A DNA stretch of 64,000 nucleotides from Lysobacteraceae bacterium (GTDB lineage: Bacteria; Pseudomonadota; Gammaproteobacteria; Nitrococcales; AK92), in contig JAAYIK010000015.1 of assembly GCA_012523465.1 (NCBI GenBank), positions 62,001-126,000 of the forward strand, written 5' to 3'. Shown here piece after piece: positions 48,792 through 58,172 of the stretch; the first letter of the stretch is position 1, and each line of letters starts with the position of its first letter. A program made the position numbers and the translations under genes. The notes under the pieces were generated by a model that did not search any database, was not told where the DNA came from, and was given only the letters and a program-made list of their open reading frames with translations.

Positions 48792-49670
48792 CTATTCCGC
48801 CAGCAGCTCGTGGAACGAGGCCAGCCGCAAGGGATCGATCTCGCCCCGCTGCAGGGCAGCCTGTACCGCGCAGCCCGGCTCGTCCCGGTGGCGGCAGTTG
48901 GCGAAGCGGCACTCGCCCTGGAAGGCGCGCAGCTCGACGAAGCCATGCTCGATCTGCTCCGGCTCCAGGTGGCCCAGCCGCAGCGTGCGGATGCCGGGCG
49001 AGTCGATCAGATCGCCGCCATCTGGCAGATGGTAGAGCGTGGTTTCGGTGGTGGTGTGGCGGCCCAGGCCGGTGGCTTCGGAGAGCGAGCCGATGCGCAG
49101 CGCCCGATCGGGGACCAGGTGCTGGATCAGGGACGACTTGCCGACGCCGGACTGTCCGACCAGAATGCCCGTCTTGTCCTGGAAGCGTGCTTTCAGCGCG
49201 GCCACGCCCTCGCCGGTCAGACTGCTGCCGGCCAGGACCGGATAGCCGAGCCGCTGGTAGATCCGGAGCTGCTGCAGCAGCGCCTCCCGCTGAGCGGGCG
49301 CGGCCAGGTCGAGCTTGTTGAGCCAGATCAGCGCCTCCAGCTCCAGGTGCTCGGCCAGCACCAGGTAGCGGTCGATCAAACCGCGCTCGAACGGCGGCTG
49401 GACGGCGATGACCACGACCAGCAGATCGACGTTGGCAGCGAAGGGGCGCAGCTGGCCGCGGTAATTGGGGCGGGCCAGCAGGTTGCGGCGCGGCAGGATT
49501 TCCTCGATCACCTTGCCGCCAGCCTCATCCCGGAAGCGCACGTAGTCGCCGCAATAGGGCCGGCCCAGGCGTCGGCGCGGCAGGCAACGGTGCAGCCCGC
49601 CGTCGGCATCCTCGACGACGCAGTCCAGGCTGTAGCTGGCGACGACTCGCCCGGTGATGGTTTCGGCCAT
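48792..49670 (-). CDS. rsgA: Small ribosomal subunit biogenesis GTPase RsgA
   Basis: Circularly permuted GTPase that matures the 30S subunit. The 292-residue product has an OB fold (about 1-70), the permuted motifs NKLD (118-121) before GQSGVGKSSL (172-181) and DSPG, and a C-terminal zinc knuckle with Cys254, Cys259, His261 and Cys267 in ECRFANCRHRDEPGC. It is divergent from orn, the conserved rsgA/orn pair. Confidence 0.96.
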   Translation of the reverse strand: MAETITGRVVASYSLDCVVEDADGGLHRCLPRRRLGRPYCGDYVRFRDEAGGKVIEEILPRRNLLARPNYRGQLRPFAANVDLLVVVIAVQPPFERGLIDRYLVLAEHLELEALIWLNKLDLAAPAQREALLQQLRIYQRLGYPVLAGSSLTGEGVAALKARFQDKTGILVGQSGVGKSSLIQHLVPDRALRIGSLSEATGLGRHTTTETTLYHLPDGGDLIDSPGIRTLRLGHLEPEQIEHGFVELRAFQGECRFANCRHRDEPGCAVQAALQRGEIDPLRLASFHELLAE

Positions 49671-49799
49671 ACTTTAGTTGCTCTTGACATGCGCCCGGCC
49701 GCCGCCGGCGCGAGATCGAGCTTGGGACGGGCAGCGAGAGCGGCAGTCGCCGCACTGCCCAACCAATCCTGCACATTTTAACGAAAAAGGCGTTACGAC

Positions 49800-50357
49800 A
49801 TGGCGCAGTCACCTGACAATCTGATCTGGATCGATTTGGAAATGACCGGCCTGGATACCGAGAAGGACCGGATCATCGAAATCGCCACGGTAGTCACCGA
49901 CAGTCAACTCAACATACTGGCCGAAGGCCCGGTGCTCGCCATCCATCAGGACGAGGACGTCCTGAGCGCCATGGACAGCTGGAACACCAAGCAGCACACG
50001 ACCTCCGGCCTGCTCGATCGGGTCCGGCGCAGCACCATCGACGAGGCCGAAGCCGAGCGGCTGACGCTGGAGTTCCTGCGGCAGTGGGTGCCACCCAACA
50101 CGTCGCCCATGTGCGGCAACAGCATCTGCCAGGATCGCCGCTTCCTACACCGCTGCATGCCGGAGCTGGAGCGCTATTTCCACTACCGGCACATCGATGT
50201 CAGCACGCTGAAGGAGCTGGCCGCCCGCTGGGCGCCGGAAATCCTGCCCGGCTTCGTCAAGCAGGGCACGCACCTGGCGCTGGAGGACATCAAGGAGTCC
50301 ATCGCCGAGCTGCGCTACTACCGCGAGCATTTCATCCGGCTGCCGTCCCGCGACTGA
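49800..50357 (+). CDS. orn: Oligoribonuclease
   Basis: 3'-5' exoribonuclease that clears RNA dinucleotides including pGpG. The 185-residue DEDDh nuclease begins [23 protein letters not shown] (Asp12, Glu14) and has [33 protein letters not shown] and the C-terminal [21 protein letters not shown] with the catalytic Asp/His. Divergent from rsgA, 129 bp apart. Confidence 0.97.
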   Translation: MAQSPDNLIWIDLEMTGLDTEKDRIIEIATVVTDSQLNILAEGPVLAIHQDEDVLSAMDSWNTKQHTTSGLLDRVRRSTIDEAEAERLTLEFLRQWVPPNTSPMCGNSICQDRRFLHRCMPELERYFHYRHIDVSTLKELAARWAPEILPGFVKQGTHLALEDIKESIAELRYYREHFIRLPSRD

Positions 50358-50577
50358 GTGGCAGCCTCCCTTCCCGGTCCGTGGCGCCTGCTGCCGGCCG
50401 GCGAAAGCGTGACGGCGTCACGAGCCGGGGCCGACGTTGTCGACAGCCGCCCTCGACTTGCCCACAATAGGATCGCTGGGCCGCCGTCACAGGCCATGCT
50501 TTCCTGCCACCCCATGCCAAGGCGAAGCTGCCCCGCGCGCCGCGGCCAAGCCGCGCGCGGCGGGCAGGAGAAGCAAG

Positions 50578-50892
50578 ATGATCATGACCTACGTCCGATT
50601 CTTCAGCCTGTTCGTGATCATGCTGCTGCTGTTCCTGGCCAGTCCCGACGGCATGCTGTCCCGGCTGGGCCTGGAGCGCAGCCCGCTGATCGCCGTGCTG
50701 GCGGCCATCATCGTCGCCGGCATCGTGCATAGCTTCCGGCTGGTTTACCTACTGGCCACGGTGGTGCTGGCGGTGGTCGCCAACCTGGCTCCTGAAGTAG
50801 CGGCGGAGTTGGGCTTCGACCGCGATTACGCCATCGCGGCGCTGCTGGCGGTCCTGATCAGCCCGTGGGTGGTGAGCAAGCTGAATGGCTGA
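50578..50892 (+). CDS. Small inner-membrane protein of unknown function
   Basis: A 104-residue protein with about four hydrophobic helices (7-22, 38-55, 57-75, 87-101) and almost no soluble part. The ATG at 50578 has AGGAG upstream; a longer reading from 50437 includes low-complexity G/C-rich sequence and is rejected. I do not recognise a family. It follows orn by 220 bp and ends in a hairpin shared with the rhodanese gene on the other strand. Confidence 0.6.
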   Translation: MIMTYVRFFSLFVIMLLLFLASPDGMLSRLGLERSPLIAVLAAIIVAGIVHSFRLVYLLATVVLAVVANLAPEVAAELGFDRDYAIAALLAVLISPWVVSKLNG

Positions 50893-50921
50893 CCCCGATC
50901 GGCGTCAGCGCTCGATCGGGG
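50893..50921. terminator. Hairpin spanning the 3' ends of the membrane-protein and rhodanese genes
   Basis: A perfect 9-bp inverted repeat (CCCCGATCG / CGATCGGGG, 11-nt loop) begins right after the plus-strand stop and covers the last codons of the minus-strand gene. It is probably a shared transcription 3' end without T-run. Confidence 0.5.
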
Positions 50922-51726
50922 TATCGTCCCGGTTGCCCCATTCCGACCAGGAGCCGGCATAGCCGCGCACCCGCTGGTAGCCCAGGTGCTTGAGCACGAT
51001 GTAGGTGTGCGCCGAGCGATGATGGGTCTGGCAGTGGGCGATCACTTCCTTGTCCGGGGTCACGCCGAGCTCCCGCAGCCGCTTGCGCAGCACCGCCTCG
51101 GGCAGCAGCCGGCGTTGGCGATACGGGTCCATGGCCAGCGTCCAGTCGAAATTGACGGCGCCGGGGATATGCCCGGCCCGGGCCGCGCGCTGGTCGGTGC
51201 CGGCGTATTCTGCCGGGGTGCGGGTGTCGAGCACGACCACGTCGTCGTCCTCCAGCCGGGAGCGGACATAATCCAGATCGGCCAGCGCGGCGGGATTGCG
51301 CAGCCGGGCCGTATACTGGCTGGGCCGGGGCGCCACCTGGCCGCTCTCCAGGGGGCCGCCGTCCGCGACCCAGGCCTCTAGCCCGCCGTCGAGCAGGGAG
51401 AAGGCGGGATGGCCGAGCACGTCCAGCGTCCACAGCAGGCGGCTGGCGCGGCCGTTGCCGGTGTTGTCGTAGGCCACCACGTGGCTGTCCTCGCGCAGGC
51501 CGATGGCGGAGAACACTGCCGACAGCTGCGGCAGGTCCGGCAGCGTGCCCATGGCCGGTGGCCGGGGCTGGATCAGCGCCTGGAACGGCAGGTGGATTGC
51601 CCCCGGCAGGTGCTGGGCGAGATAGTCGGCCGGCTCGCTCAAGTCGACCAGCAGCAGCCGGTCGTGGCCGAGCAGGGGCTGCAGCTGCTGGGGGGAGACG
51701 ATGAGGGGCAGCAGGGGGGCAGGCAT
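50905..51726 (-). CDS. Thiosulfate sulfurtransferase (two-domain rhodanese, RhdA-like)
   Basis: A 273-residue tandem rhodanese: an inactive N-terminal domain (about 8-130) and an active C-terminal domain (about 140-270) with the persulphide Cys232 in the loop CQTHHRS. That loop is the one known for RhdA of Azotobacter vinelandii and Pseudomonas, which moves sulphane sulphur from thiosulphate to cyanide or protein acceptors. It lies 31 bp downstream of csiV and looks like the end of an mfd-csiV-rhdA run. Confidence 0.88.
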   Translation of the reverse strand: MPAPLLPLIVSPQQLQPLLGHDRLLLVDLSEPADYLAQHLPGAIHLPFQALIQPRPPAMGTLPDLPQLSAVFSAIGLREDSHVVAYDNTGNGRASRLLWTLDVLGHPAFSLLDGGLEAWVADGGPLESGQVAPRPSQYTARLRNPAALADLDYVRSRLEDDDVVVLDTRTPAEYAGTDQRAARAGHIPGAVNFDWTLAMDPYRQRRLLPEAVLRKRLRELGVTPDKEVIAHCQTHHRSAHTYIVLKHLGYQRVRGYAGSWSEWGNRDDTPIER

Positions 51727-51757
51727 CGGCAGCGTCCTCCTGAGGGATCCCGTGGTT

Positions 51758-52402
51758 TCAGCCGTCCGTCAGGCGCCTGACCTGGACCAGCACGCCCAGC
51801 GCGGGATGGTCCAGATAATGCAGCTCGCCGGTCCGGACTCGGCGCGACTGCTGGTGCACGTAGGTCGGCTGCGGCTCGACGTCCAGGGTGCCTTCCGAGA
51901 AGGAGACCGCGTCGAAGGCCGGTTCCGGCCGATAGCGCAGGTCGACCGCGAAATGCAGAAACCGATCTTGCTGGAATCGTATCAGGCCGTGCAACGGGGG
52001 ACGAAGGGCATTGCCCCAGGGCTGCCACTCGGGCGGGATGGCGACCGAAGCGGCCTCGGCGCTGGACAGTCCGGGCTGGCGCCAGCCGATGTGGAGCAAT
52101 GGCTGGTAGCGGCCGGAATCCTGCAGGCGCTGGTAAACCGCGCCCAGCTGCAGCTCGCCGCTGTCCAGCATGGCATAGGGCAGCGTGGCGCCGCCCTGCG
52201 GCTGGCGCAGCGTCACCACCTGCTCGGCCTCCGGCGGTGGCGGATCGACCGGATGCAGCTCGGCATCCAGGCCGGTGGGATCGGGCTGGCGGAAGACGAT
52301 CAGCTCGATCTCGTACCAGGGCGTGGATTGCTGCGCGCCGGCCGGCGCAGCCAGGGTCAGGGCGGTCAGGACGATGGCGAAGAAAAAGCGAGATCCCTTC
52401 AT
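51758..52402 (-). CDS. csiV: CsiV-family periplasmic peptidoglycan-associated protein
   Basis: A 214-residue exported protein with a signal peptide cleaved near APAGA-QQ (about residue 23) and the family start WYEIELIVFRQ, then GRYQPLLHIGWRQPGL, and a C-terminal beta-rich half. In Vibrio cholerae CsiV binds peptidoglycan and is needed for PBP1A/LpoA function. Its location just downstream of mfd (10 bp) is the usual one. Assignment rests on the WYxIElivF hallmark, the signal peptide and the position. Confidence 0.75.
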   Translation of the reverse strand: MKGSRFFFAIVLTALTLAAPAGAQQSTPWYEIELIVFRQPDPTGLDAELHPVDPPPPEAEQVVTLRQPQGGATLPYAMLDSGELQLGAVYQRLQDSGRYQPLLHIGWRQPGLSSAEAASVAIPPEWQPWGNALRPPLHGLIRFQQDRFLHFAVDLRYRPEPAFDAVSFSEGTLDVEPQPTYVHQQSRRVRTGELHYLDHPALGVLVQVRRLTDG

Positions 52403-52412
52403 GACGCTACTC

Positions 52413-55400
52413 TCAGGCCGCCTTGCGGTCGGCCAGGCTGTCGATCAGCTGCTCGACCTTGACGATGCGCTGGTCCGGCTCGGCCAGGTCGAGCTTGAAG
52501 CGTAGCTTCTGCTGCCCGTCCAGGCGGAACTCGTTGGGCCGCTGCTGAATCAGCCGGATGATCCGCAAGGGATCGATCTGCGGCCGCTCCGAAAAGACCA
52601 TGACCCCGCCGGTCGGGCCGGCCTCGAGTTTGACGATGCCTAAAGTCTGCGCTTTCAGCCGCAATTCTGCCAGTCGGAACAAATTCTTCGCCGGCGGCGG
52701 CAACAGGCCGAAGCGGTCGATCATCTCCACCTGCAGCTCGCGCAGGGCGTCGCTGTCGGGGGCGCTGGCGATGCGCTTGTACATCACCAGCCGGGTATGC
52801 ACGTCGGGCAGATAGTCCTCCGGCAGCAGCGCCGGGATGCGCAAATCGACCTCGGTGCCGTGTCGCAGCGGCTCCAGCAGGGTCGGCTCCTTGCCCTCCT
52901 TGAGCGCTTTCACCGCCCGCTCCAGCAGGTCGCTGTACAGGCTGAAGCCGATTTCCTGGATCTGGCCGCTTTGCTCCTCGCCCAGCAGCTCGCCGGCGCC
53001 GCGGATCTCCAGGTCGTGCGAGGCCAGGGCGAAGCCGACGCCCAGCTCCTCCAGCGCCGCCACTGCCTCCAGCCGCTTGACCGCATCCGGCGTCAGCAGC
53101 GGCTTGGGCGGCACAATCAGGTAGGCGTAGGCGCGCCGGTGCGAGCGGCCGACCCGGCCGCGCAGCTGATGCAGCTGGGCCAGGCCGAAGCGGTCGGCAC
53201 GGTTGATGATGATGGTGTTGGCGTTGGGGACGTCGATGCCGCTCTCGATGATGGTGGTGCAGACCAGGATGTTGAAGCGCTGGTGGTAGAAATCCAGCAT
53301 CACCCGCTCCAGCTCGCGCTCGCGCATTTGCCCGTGGGCGATGCGGATGCGCGCCTCCGGCAGCAGCTCCTCCAGCTCGCAGGCCGCCCGCTCAATGCTC
53401 TCCACTTCGTTGTGCAGGAAGTAGACCTGGCCGCCGCGCTTGAGCTCGCGCTGGCAGGCTTCCTGGATCAGGCTGTCGTTCCACTCGCTGATGAAGGTGG
53501 AGATCGCCAAGCGGCGCTGCGGCGGCGTGGCGATAATGGACAGGTCGCGCAGACCGGCCAGGGCCATGTTGAGGGTGCGCGGAATCGGCGTGGCAGTGAG
53601 CGTCAGGACGTCGACATTGGCGCGCAGCGCTTTCAGGCGCTCCTTCTGCCGCACCCCGAAGCAGTGCTCTTCGTCGATGATCAGCAGCCCCAGGTTCTTG
53701 AAGCGTACGTTGTCCTGTAGCAGCTTGTGGGTGCCGATGACGATATCGACCTTGCCTTCGGCCAGATCGGCCAGGATGCCTGTCTGCTCCTTGCCGGAGG
53801 TGAAGCGCGACAGCATCTCGATGCGCACCGGCCAGCCGGCGAAGCGGTCGCGGAAGTTCTGGTAATGCTGCTGGGCCAGCAGCGTGGTCGGCACCATCAC
53901 CGCCACCTGACGGCCGCCGGAGACACCCATGAAGGCGGCCCGCATGGCCACCTCGGTCTTGCCGAAGCCGACGTCGCCGCAGATCACCCGATCCATGGGG
54001 CGCGGCGAGCGCATGTCTGCCAGCACCGACTGGATGGCGGCCTCCTGGTCCGGCGTCTCCTCGAAGGGGAAGGCCTCGGCAAAGGCGTAATAGTCCTCTT
54101 CCGAGATGTGGTAGGGGTCGCGCTTGGCCGCCTCGCGGCGGGCGTAGATGTCCAGCAGCTCGGCGGCCACGTCGCGGGCCTTCTCGGCCGCCTTGCGCTT
54201 CGCCTTCTCCCACTGGTCCGAGCCTAGCCGATGCAGCGGCGCGTTGTCGCTGTCGGCGCCGGTGTAGCGGGAGATCAGATGCAGCGAGGACACCGGCACG
54301 TACAGCTTGGCTTCGTCGGCGTACTCCAGGGTCAGGAATTCCTGCTTGAAGCCGTCCAGCTCCAGCGTCTGCAGGCCGCGGTAGCGGCCGACGCCGTGCT
54401 CTTCGTGCACCACCGGCGCGCCGATGGAAAGATCGGTCAGGTCCCGGATGATGGCATCCGGGTCGCGCTGCGGGCCGCGACGCCGCCGGCGCCGCTGCTG
54501 GGCCCGCTCGCCATAGAGCTCCGCCTCCGGGATCAGTGCCAGCTGCAGGTCGCTCAAGATGGCGCCACGGTCCAGCGCCCCGACCGTCAGCCCCAGCCGG
54601 GCCTCGCCGGCCAGAAACTCCGCCCAGCGATCGACGGGCTCAGGACGGATGTCGCGCCGCTGCAGGCGCTCCAGCAGCGCCTCCCGGCGTCCCTCCGACT
54701 CGGCGATCAGCAGCGTCCTGCCGGCAAACTCAGCCAGGAAACGCTCCAGCCGGGCGCTTTGCGGGTCGGCCAGCGGATCCAGGCTGACGTCGGGCAGCGG
54801 CTCGATGGCATAGCACACGTCGCGCCCGCCCGGGCGCTCGGACAGCGGCGTGTTGAAGCAGACCGCTTGCGGCAGGCGGTTGAGCTGCTCGCGCACGGCT
54901 TCCGGCCGCAGGAACAGGCGCTCGGGCGGCAGCAGCGGCCGCTCGATGTCGTAGCGGCGCTGCTCGTAGCGGGTCTCGATCTGCTGCCACATGGCAGCGC
55001 CGGCCTGGCTGAGATCGCCCAGACGCAGCGCCAGCGTGCCCGCCGGCAGGTAGTCGAACAGGGTGGCCGTCTGCTCGAAGAACAGCGGCAGGTAGTACTC
55101 GATGCCGTTCGGCAGGTTGCCGGCGCTGACCTCGCGGTAGATCAGGCTGCGGTTAGGGTCGCCCTCGAAGGCGGCCCGATAGGCCTGGCGGAAGCGGGTG
55201 ATGGCTTCCTCGGTGGTCGGGAATTCGTGCGCCGGCAGCAGCTCGATGCGCTCGATTCGATCCAGGGTGCGCTGGGTTTCTGGATCGAAGGTGCGGATCG
55301 AGTCCACCTCCTCGTCGAACAGGTCGATGCGATAGGGCAGGGCGCTGCCCATGGGGAACAGGTCGACCAGTGAGCCGCGCACCGTGAACTCGCCCCGTTC

Positions 55401-55898
55401 CCTTACTTCCGACACGTAGCGATAGCCGGCCTGATCCAGCAGCATGCGCATGCGCTCAAGGTCGAGGCGGTCGCCGACGGCCAGCAGCAGACTGTGGCTG
55501 GCCAGATACTCCACCGGCGCCAGCCGCTGCATCAGGGTGGCCACCGGCACGATGAGGATGCCGCGCTCGGTGCGGGGCAGGCGGTAGAGACTGCTGATGC
55601 GATCGGAGACGATGTCCTGGTGCGGCGAGAAAACGTCGTAGGGCAGGGTTTCCCAGTCCGGCAGGATCAGCACCGGCAGCTCGCCGCTGCCGAAGAAGCG
55701 CAGCTCGCGCTGCAGCTGCTGCGCCGCCTGGCTGCTGTCGGTGATGACCAGCAGCAGCCCGTCGTGCTGCTCGGCGGCGCGGGCGATCGCCAGAGCGCAG
55801 CTGGCGCCAGCCAGGCCGTGCCAGTGAAGCCGGTCGCCGGCTTTGCGCGGCAGCGCCGGCTGGAGGACGGAGACGGTACGAGAAGAAGCGCTACTCAA
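52413..55898 (-). CDS. mfd: Transcription-repair coupling factor Mfd
   Basis: DNA translocase that removes stalled RNA polymerase and recruits UvrA. The 1161-residue product has a UvrB-like N-terminal module, the RNAP-interacting CarD-like domain (about 480-560; GAPVVHEEHGVGRYRGL), a RecG-like helicase with Walker A GDVGFGKTEVA, DEEH box IIDEEHCFG and TATPIPRTL, and a C-terminal TRCF domain. The start is TTG, 9 bp after the preceding gene's stop; no ATG is available. Downstream csiV is 10 bp away. Confidence 0.96.
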   Translation of the reverse strand: MSSASSRTVSVLQPALPRKAGDRLHWHGLAGASCALAIARAAEQHDGLLLVITDSSQAAQQLQRELRFFGSGELPVLILPDWETLPYDVFSPHQDIVSDRISSLYRLPRTERGILIVPVATLMQRLAPVEYLASHSLLLAVGDRLDLERMRMLLDQAGYRYVSEVRERGEFTVRGSLVDLFPMGSALPYRIDLFDEEVDSIRTFDPETQRTLDRIERIELLPAHEFPTTEEAITRFRQAYRAAFEGDPNRSLIYREVSAGNLPNGIEYYLPLFFEQTATLFDYLPAGTLALRLGDLSQAGAAMWQQIETRYEQRRYDIERPLLPPERLFLRPEAVREQLNRLPQAVCFNTPLSERPGGRDVCYAIEPLPDVSLDPLADPQSARLERFLAEFAGRTLLIAESEGRREALLERLQRRDIRPEPVDRWAEFLAGEARLGLTVGALDRGAILSDLQLALIPEAELYGERAQQRRRRRRGPQRDPDAIIRDLTDLSIGAPVVHEEHGVGRYRGLQTLELDGFKQEFLTLEYADEAKLYVPVSSLHLISRYTGADSDNAPLHRLGSDQWEKAKRKAAEKARDVAAELLDIYARREAAKRDPYHISEEDYYAFAEAFPFEETPDQEAAIQSVLADMRSPRPMDRVICGDVGFGKTEVAMRAAFMGVSGGRQVAVMVPTTLLAQQHYQNFRDRFAGWPVRIEMLSRFTSGKEQTGILADLAEGKVDIVIGTHKLLQDNVRFKNLGLLIIDEEHCFGVRQKERLKALRANVDVLTLTATPIPRTLNMALAGLRDLSIIATPPQRRLAISTFISEWNDSLIQEACQRELKRGGQVYFLHNEVESIERAACELEELLPEARIRIAHGQMRERELERVMLDFYHQRFNILVCTTIIESGIDVPNANTIIINRADRFGLAQLHQLRGRVGRSHRRAYAYLIVPPKPLLTPDAVKRLEAVAALEELGVGFALASHDLEIRGAGELLGEEQSGQIQEIGFSLYSDLLERAVKALKEGKEPTLLEPLRHGTEVDLRIPALLPEDYLPDVHTRLVMYKRIASAPDSDALRELQVEMIDRFGLLPPPAKNLFRLAELRLKAQTLGIVKLEAGPTGGVMVFSERPQIDPLRIIRLIQQRPNEFRLDGQQKLRFKLDLAEPDQRIVKVEQLIDSLADRKAA

Positions 55899-55907
55899 GG
55901 CCTTGCT

Positions 55908-57032
55908 TTACTCACTCTGGGCAGTGAACTCGGCGGCACGGGCGCGGCGCCGCTCGTAGGCTTCGCGGACGATGGCGACATCCTCGAGGAACCAGGGCAG
56001 CTCTTCCAGGCGCAGCGCCTGCGGCCCGTCGACCAGCGCCCGCGCCGGATTGGGGTGGAAGTCCACCAGGATCATGTTGGCCCCCGCGATGACGCCCTGC
56101 GCGGTGACGTGCATCATGTCCAGCAGCCGGTCCGGCGCGCTGGCGCGGTTGCCGACCGAGTGCGACGGGTCGATGCACACCGGCAGGCGGGTCAGGCGCT
56201 TCACCACCGGCACATGAGCGAAGTCGACGAAGTTGCGGTGCGGGTCGCCCATGTTGGTCTTCATGCCACGCAGGCAGAACACGATGCGGCTGTTGCCGCC
56301 GCTGGCCAGGTACTCGGCCGCGTGCAGCGACTCTTCCAGCGTGATGCCGAAGCCGCGCTTGAACAGGATAGGATACTCGCTTTGCCGGCCGACGTGCTTG
56401 AGCAGCTCGAAGTTCTGCGTGTTGCGGGTGCCGATTTGCAGCATCACCCCGGTCGGCTGGCCGCTGGCCTCGAGGGCCTGCTGGATTTCCTCGATCTGGC
56501 TCTCGTGGGTGATCTCCATGGCGATGACCCGGATGCCGTACTTGCCGGCCAGCTCGAACACCCAGGGCAGGCAGCTGCTGCCGAGTCCCTGGAACGAGTA
56601 CGGGCTGGTGCGCGGCTTGTAGGCGCCCATGCGGGTGCAGACCTGCCCGTGCTCCTGCAACGCCCGCATCATCTGCTCGACGTGCTCGCGGGTGTCCACC
56701 GCGCACAGCCCGGCGAAGACGTTGAGATTGTCCTGGCTGAAATGGACACCGTTGTAGCTGAAGGCAAAGCCTTCCTGGTCGCTGCGATGGCGGCCAATGA
56801 TGCGGAACTCGTGCGAGACCCGCACCACCCGCTCCACGCAGGGCAGTGCCTCCATTTCCTCGGGCTGCAGCTGCTGGGTGTCGCCCAGCAGGTAGATCTC
56901 GGTCAGCGTCTGCTGGACGCCACGGACCTGGTGGACGCGGGTGGTAATGCCCGGCAGCTCGGCCAGGTGCTGCTGCAGCAGCTTGTAGTCGGGACTGTCG
57001 AAGTCAGTATCGGCGGCAAGAACCAGAATCAT
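55908..57032 (-). CDS. Divergent DAHP-synthase-like (AroA-beta family) protein
   Basis: A 374-residue protein with an N-terminal ferredoxin-like regulatory domain (about 1-80) and a TIM barrel of the DAHPS/KDO8PS superfamily: GAYKPRTSPYSFQGLG, MLQIGTRNTQNFELLKHVG, PILFKRGFGITLEESLHAAEYLASGGN, IDPSHSVGNR and PARALVDGPQ. Departures from the usual enzyme: GPCxVE is GLCAVD, the CERG turn is CLRG, and the metal-ligand Glu of VEVHP is Asp (VDFHP). It heads the mfd-csiV-rhdA run. It may be a functional DAHPS with altered metal use or a related enzyme on another 2-keto sugar. Confidence 0.7.
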   Translation of the reverse strand: MILVLAADTDFDSPDYKLLQQHLAELPGITTRVHQVRGVQQTLTEIYLLGDTQQLQPEEMEALPCVERVVRVSHEFRIIGRHRSDQEGFAFSYNGVHFSQDNLNVFAGLCAVDTREHVEQMMRALQEHGQVCTRMGAYKPRTSPYSFQGLGSSCLPWVFELAGKYGIRVIAMEITHESQIEEIQQALEASGQPTGVMLQIGTRNTQNFELLKHVGRQSEYPILFKRGFGITLEESLHAAEYLASGGNSRIVFCLRGMKTNMGDPHRNFVDFAHVPVVKRLTRLPVCIDPSHSVGNRASAPDRLLDMMHVTAQGVIAGANMILVDFHPNPARALVDGPQALRLEELPWFLEDVAIVREAYERRRARAAEFTAQSE

Positions 57033-57147
57033 GGGCGATGTCCGATGGTTGTTGGAGCGTTAGGATTGAGCCGTTGCAAGGCGTCAAGCTTTGCTCGGCG
57101 AACCTGACGGCCGAGGCTGGCGCCGGCGCCCGCTGACGCCGGAGCCA

Positions 57148-58035
57148 TCAGTCGCGGTAGAGCCGCAGCAGGTCCTGGTAGGCATCGACGCGGCGGTCGC
57201 GCAGATACGGCCAGATGCGGCGCACCGTCTCGGTCCGCGCCAGCTCGACGTCGGCGACCAGGACTTCTTCCTTGTCGATGGAAGCCTGCGCCAGGATCTC
57301 GCCCTGCGGCCCGGCCATGAAGCTGGTGCCCCAGAAGTCGATGCCGGGCGTGCTGCCGGTGGGATCGGGCTCATGGCCGACCCGGTTGCAGGCCAGCACC
57401 GGCAGGCCGTTGGCGACGGCATGGGCACGCTGGATGGTGACCCAGGCATCGCGCTGGCGGGCCTGCTCGTCCTCCGTGTCGCGGCTGTCCCAGCCGATGG
57501 CGGTGGGATAGAGCAGCAGCTCCGCGCCGGCCATGGCCATCAGGCGGGCGGCCTCAGGGAACCACTGGTCCCAGCAGATCAGCACGCCCAGCTTGCCCAC
57601 CGAGGTCTGGATGGGCTGGAAGCCCAGGTCGCCCGGGGTGAAATAGTACTTTTCGTAAAAGCCTGGATCGTCCGGGATGTGCATCTTGCGGTAAATGCCG
57701 GCCAGGCTGCCGTCGGCCTCCAGCACCACCGCGGTGTTGTGGTAGAGCCCCGGCGCCCGGCGCTCGAACAGCGAGCCGACGACGACCGTGCCGGTTTCCT
57801 TGGCCGCCTGCGCCAGCAGCTCGGTGCTGGGGCCAGGGATGGGCTCAGCCAGGTCGAACAGCGCCGGGTTCTCGTGCTGCGGGAAATAGCGGCTGCGGTG
57901 CAGCTCCTGCAGCATGACCAGCTTGGCTCCCCGCTCGGCGGCTTCTCGGATGCCGGCCAGGGAGCGCTCCATGTTGGCGGCCAGGTCGTCGCCGCAGGCA
58001 TGCTGAACAAGAGCAACACGCAAGGTGTTCGTCAT
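57148..58035 (-). CDS. aguB: N-carbamoylputrescine amidase
   Basis: Nitrilase-superfamily hydrolase converting N-carbamoylputrescine to putrescine. The 295-residue product has the catalytic triad Glu44 (MLQELHRS), Lys117 (YRKMHIPDD) and Cys154 (LICWDQWFPEAARL), the AguB hallmark. I use the ATG at 58035; the in-frame extension has no family similarity. It follows aguA by 137 bp on the same strand. Confidence 0.93.
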   Translation of the reverse strand: MTNTLRVALVQHACGDDLAANMERSLAGIREAAERGAKLVMLQELHRSRYFPQHENPALFDLAEPIPGPSTELLAQAAKETGTVVVGSLFERRAPGLYHNTAVVLEADGSLAGIYRKMHIPDDPGFYEKYYFTPGDLGFQPIQTSVGKLGVLICWDQWFPEAARLMAMAGAELLLYPTAIGWDSRDTEDEQARQRDAWVTIQRAHAVANGLPVLACNRVGHEPDPTGSTPGIDFWGTSFMAGPQGEILAQASIDKEEVLVADVELARTETVRRIWPYLRDRRVDAYQDLLRLYRD

Positions 58036-58172
58036 CGTCGACAGTCTCTCCACTGCTGCAGGGGGTGGGCCCGGAAACGCCGCGGATTCTCGCCGCAAAG
58101 CCTCCGCGCAGACTCGATGCGGTCAGCTCTGGTGACGATCATGGTCCGCATCCACGGCGCATCCGGCTGGAA

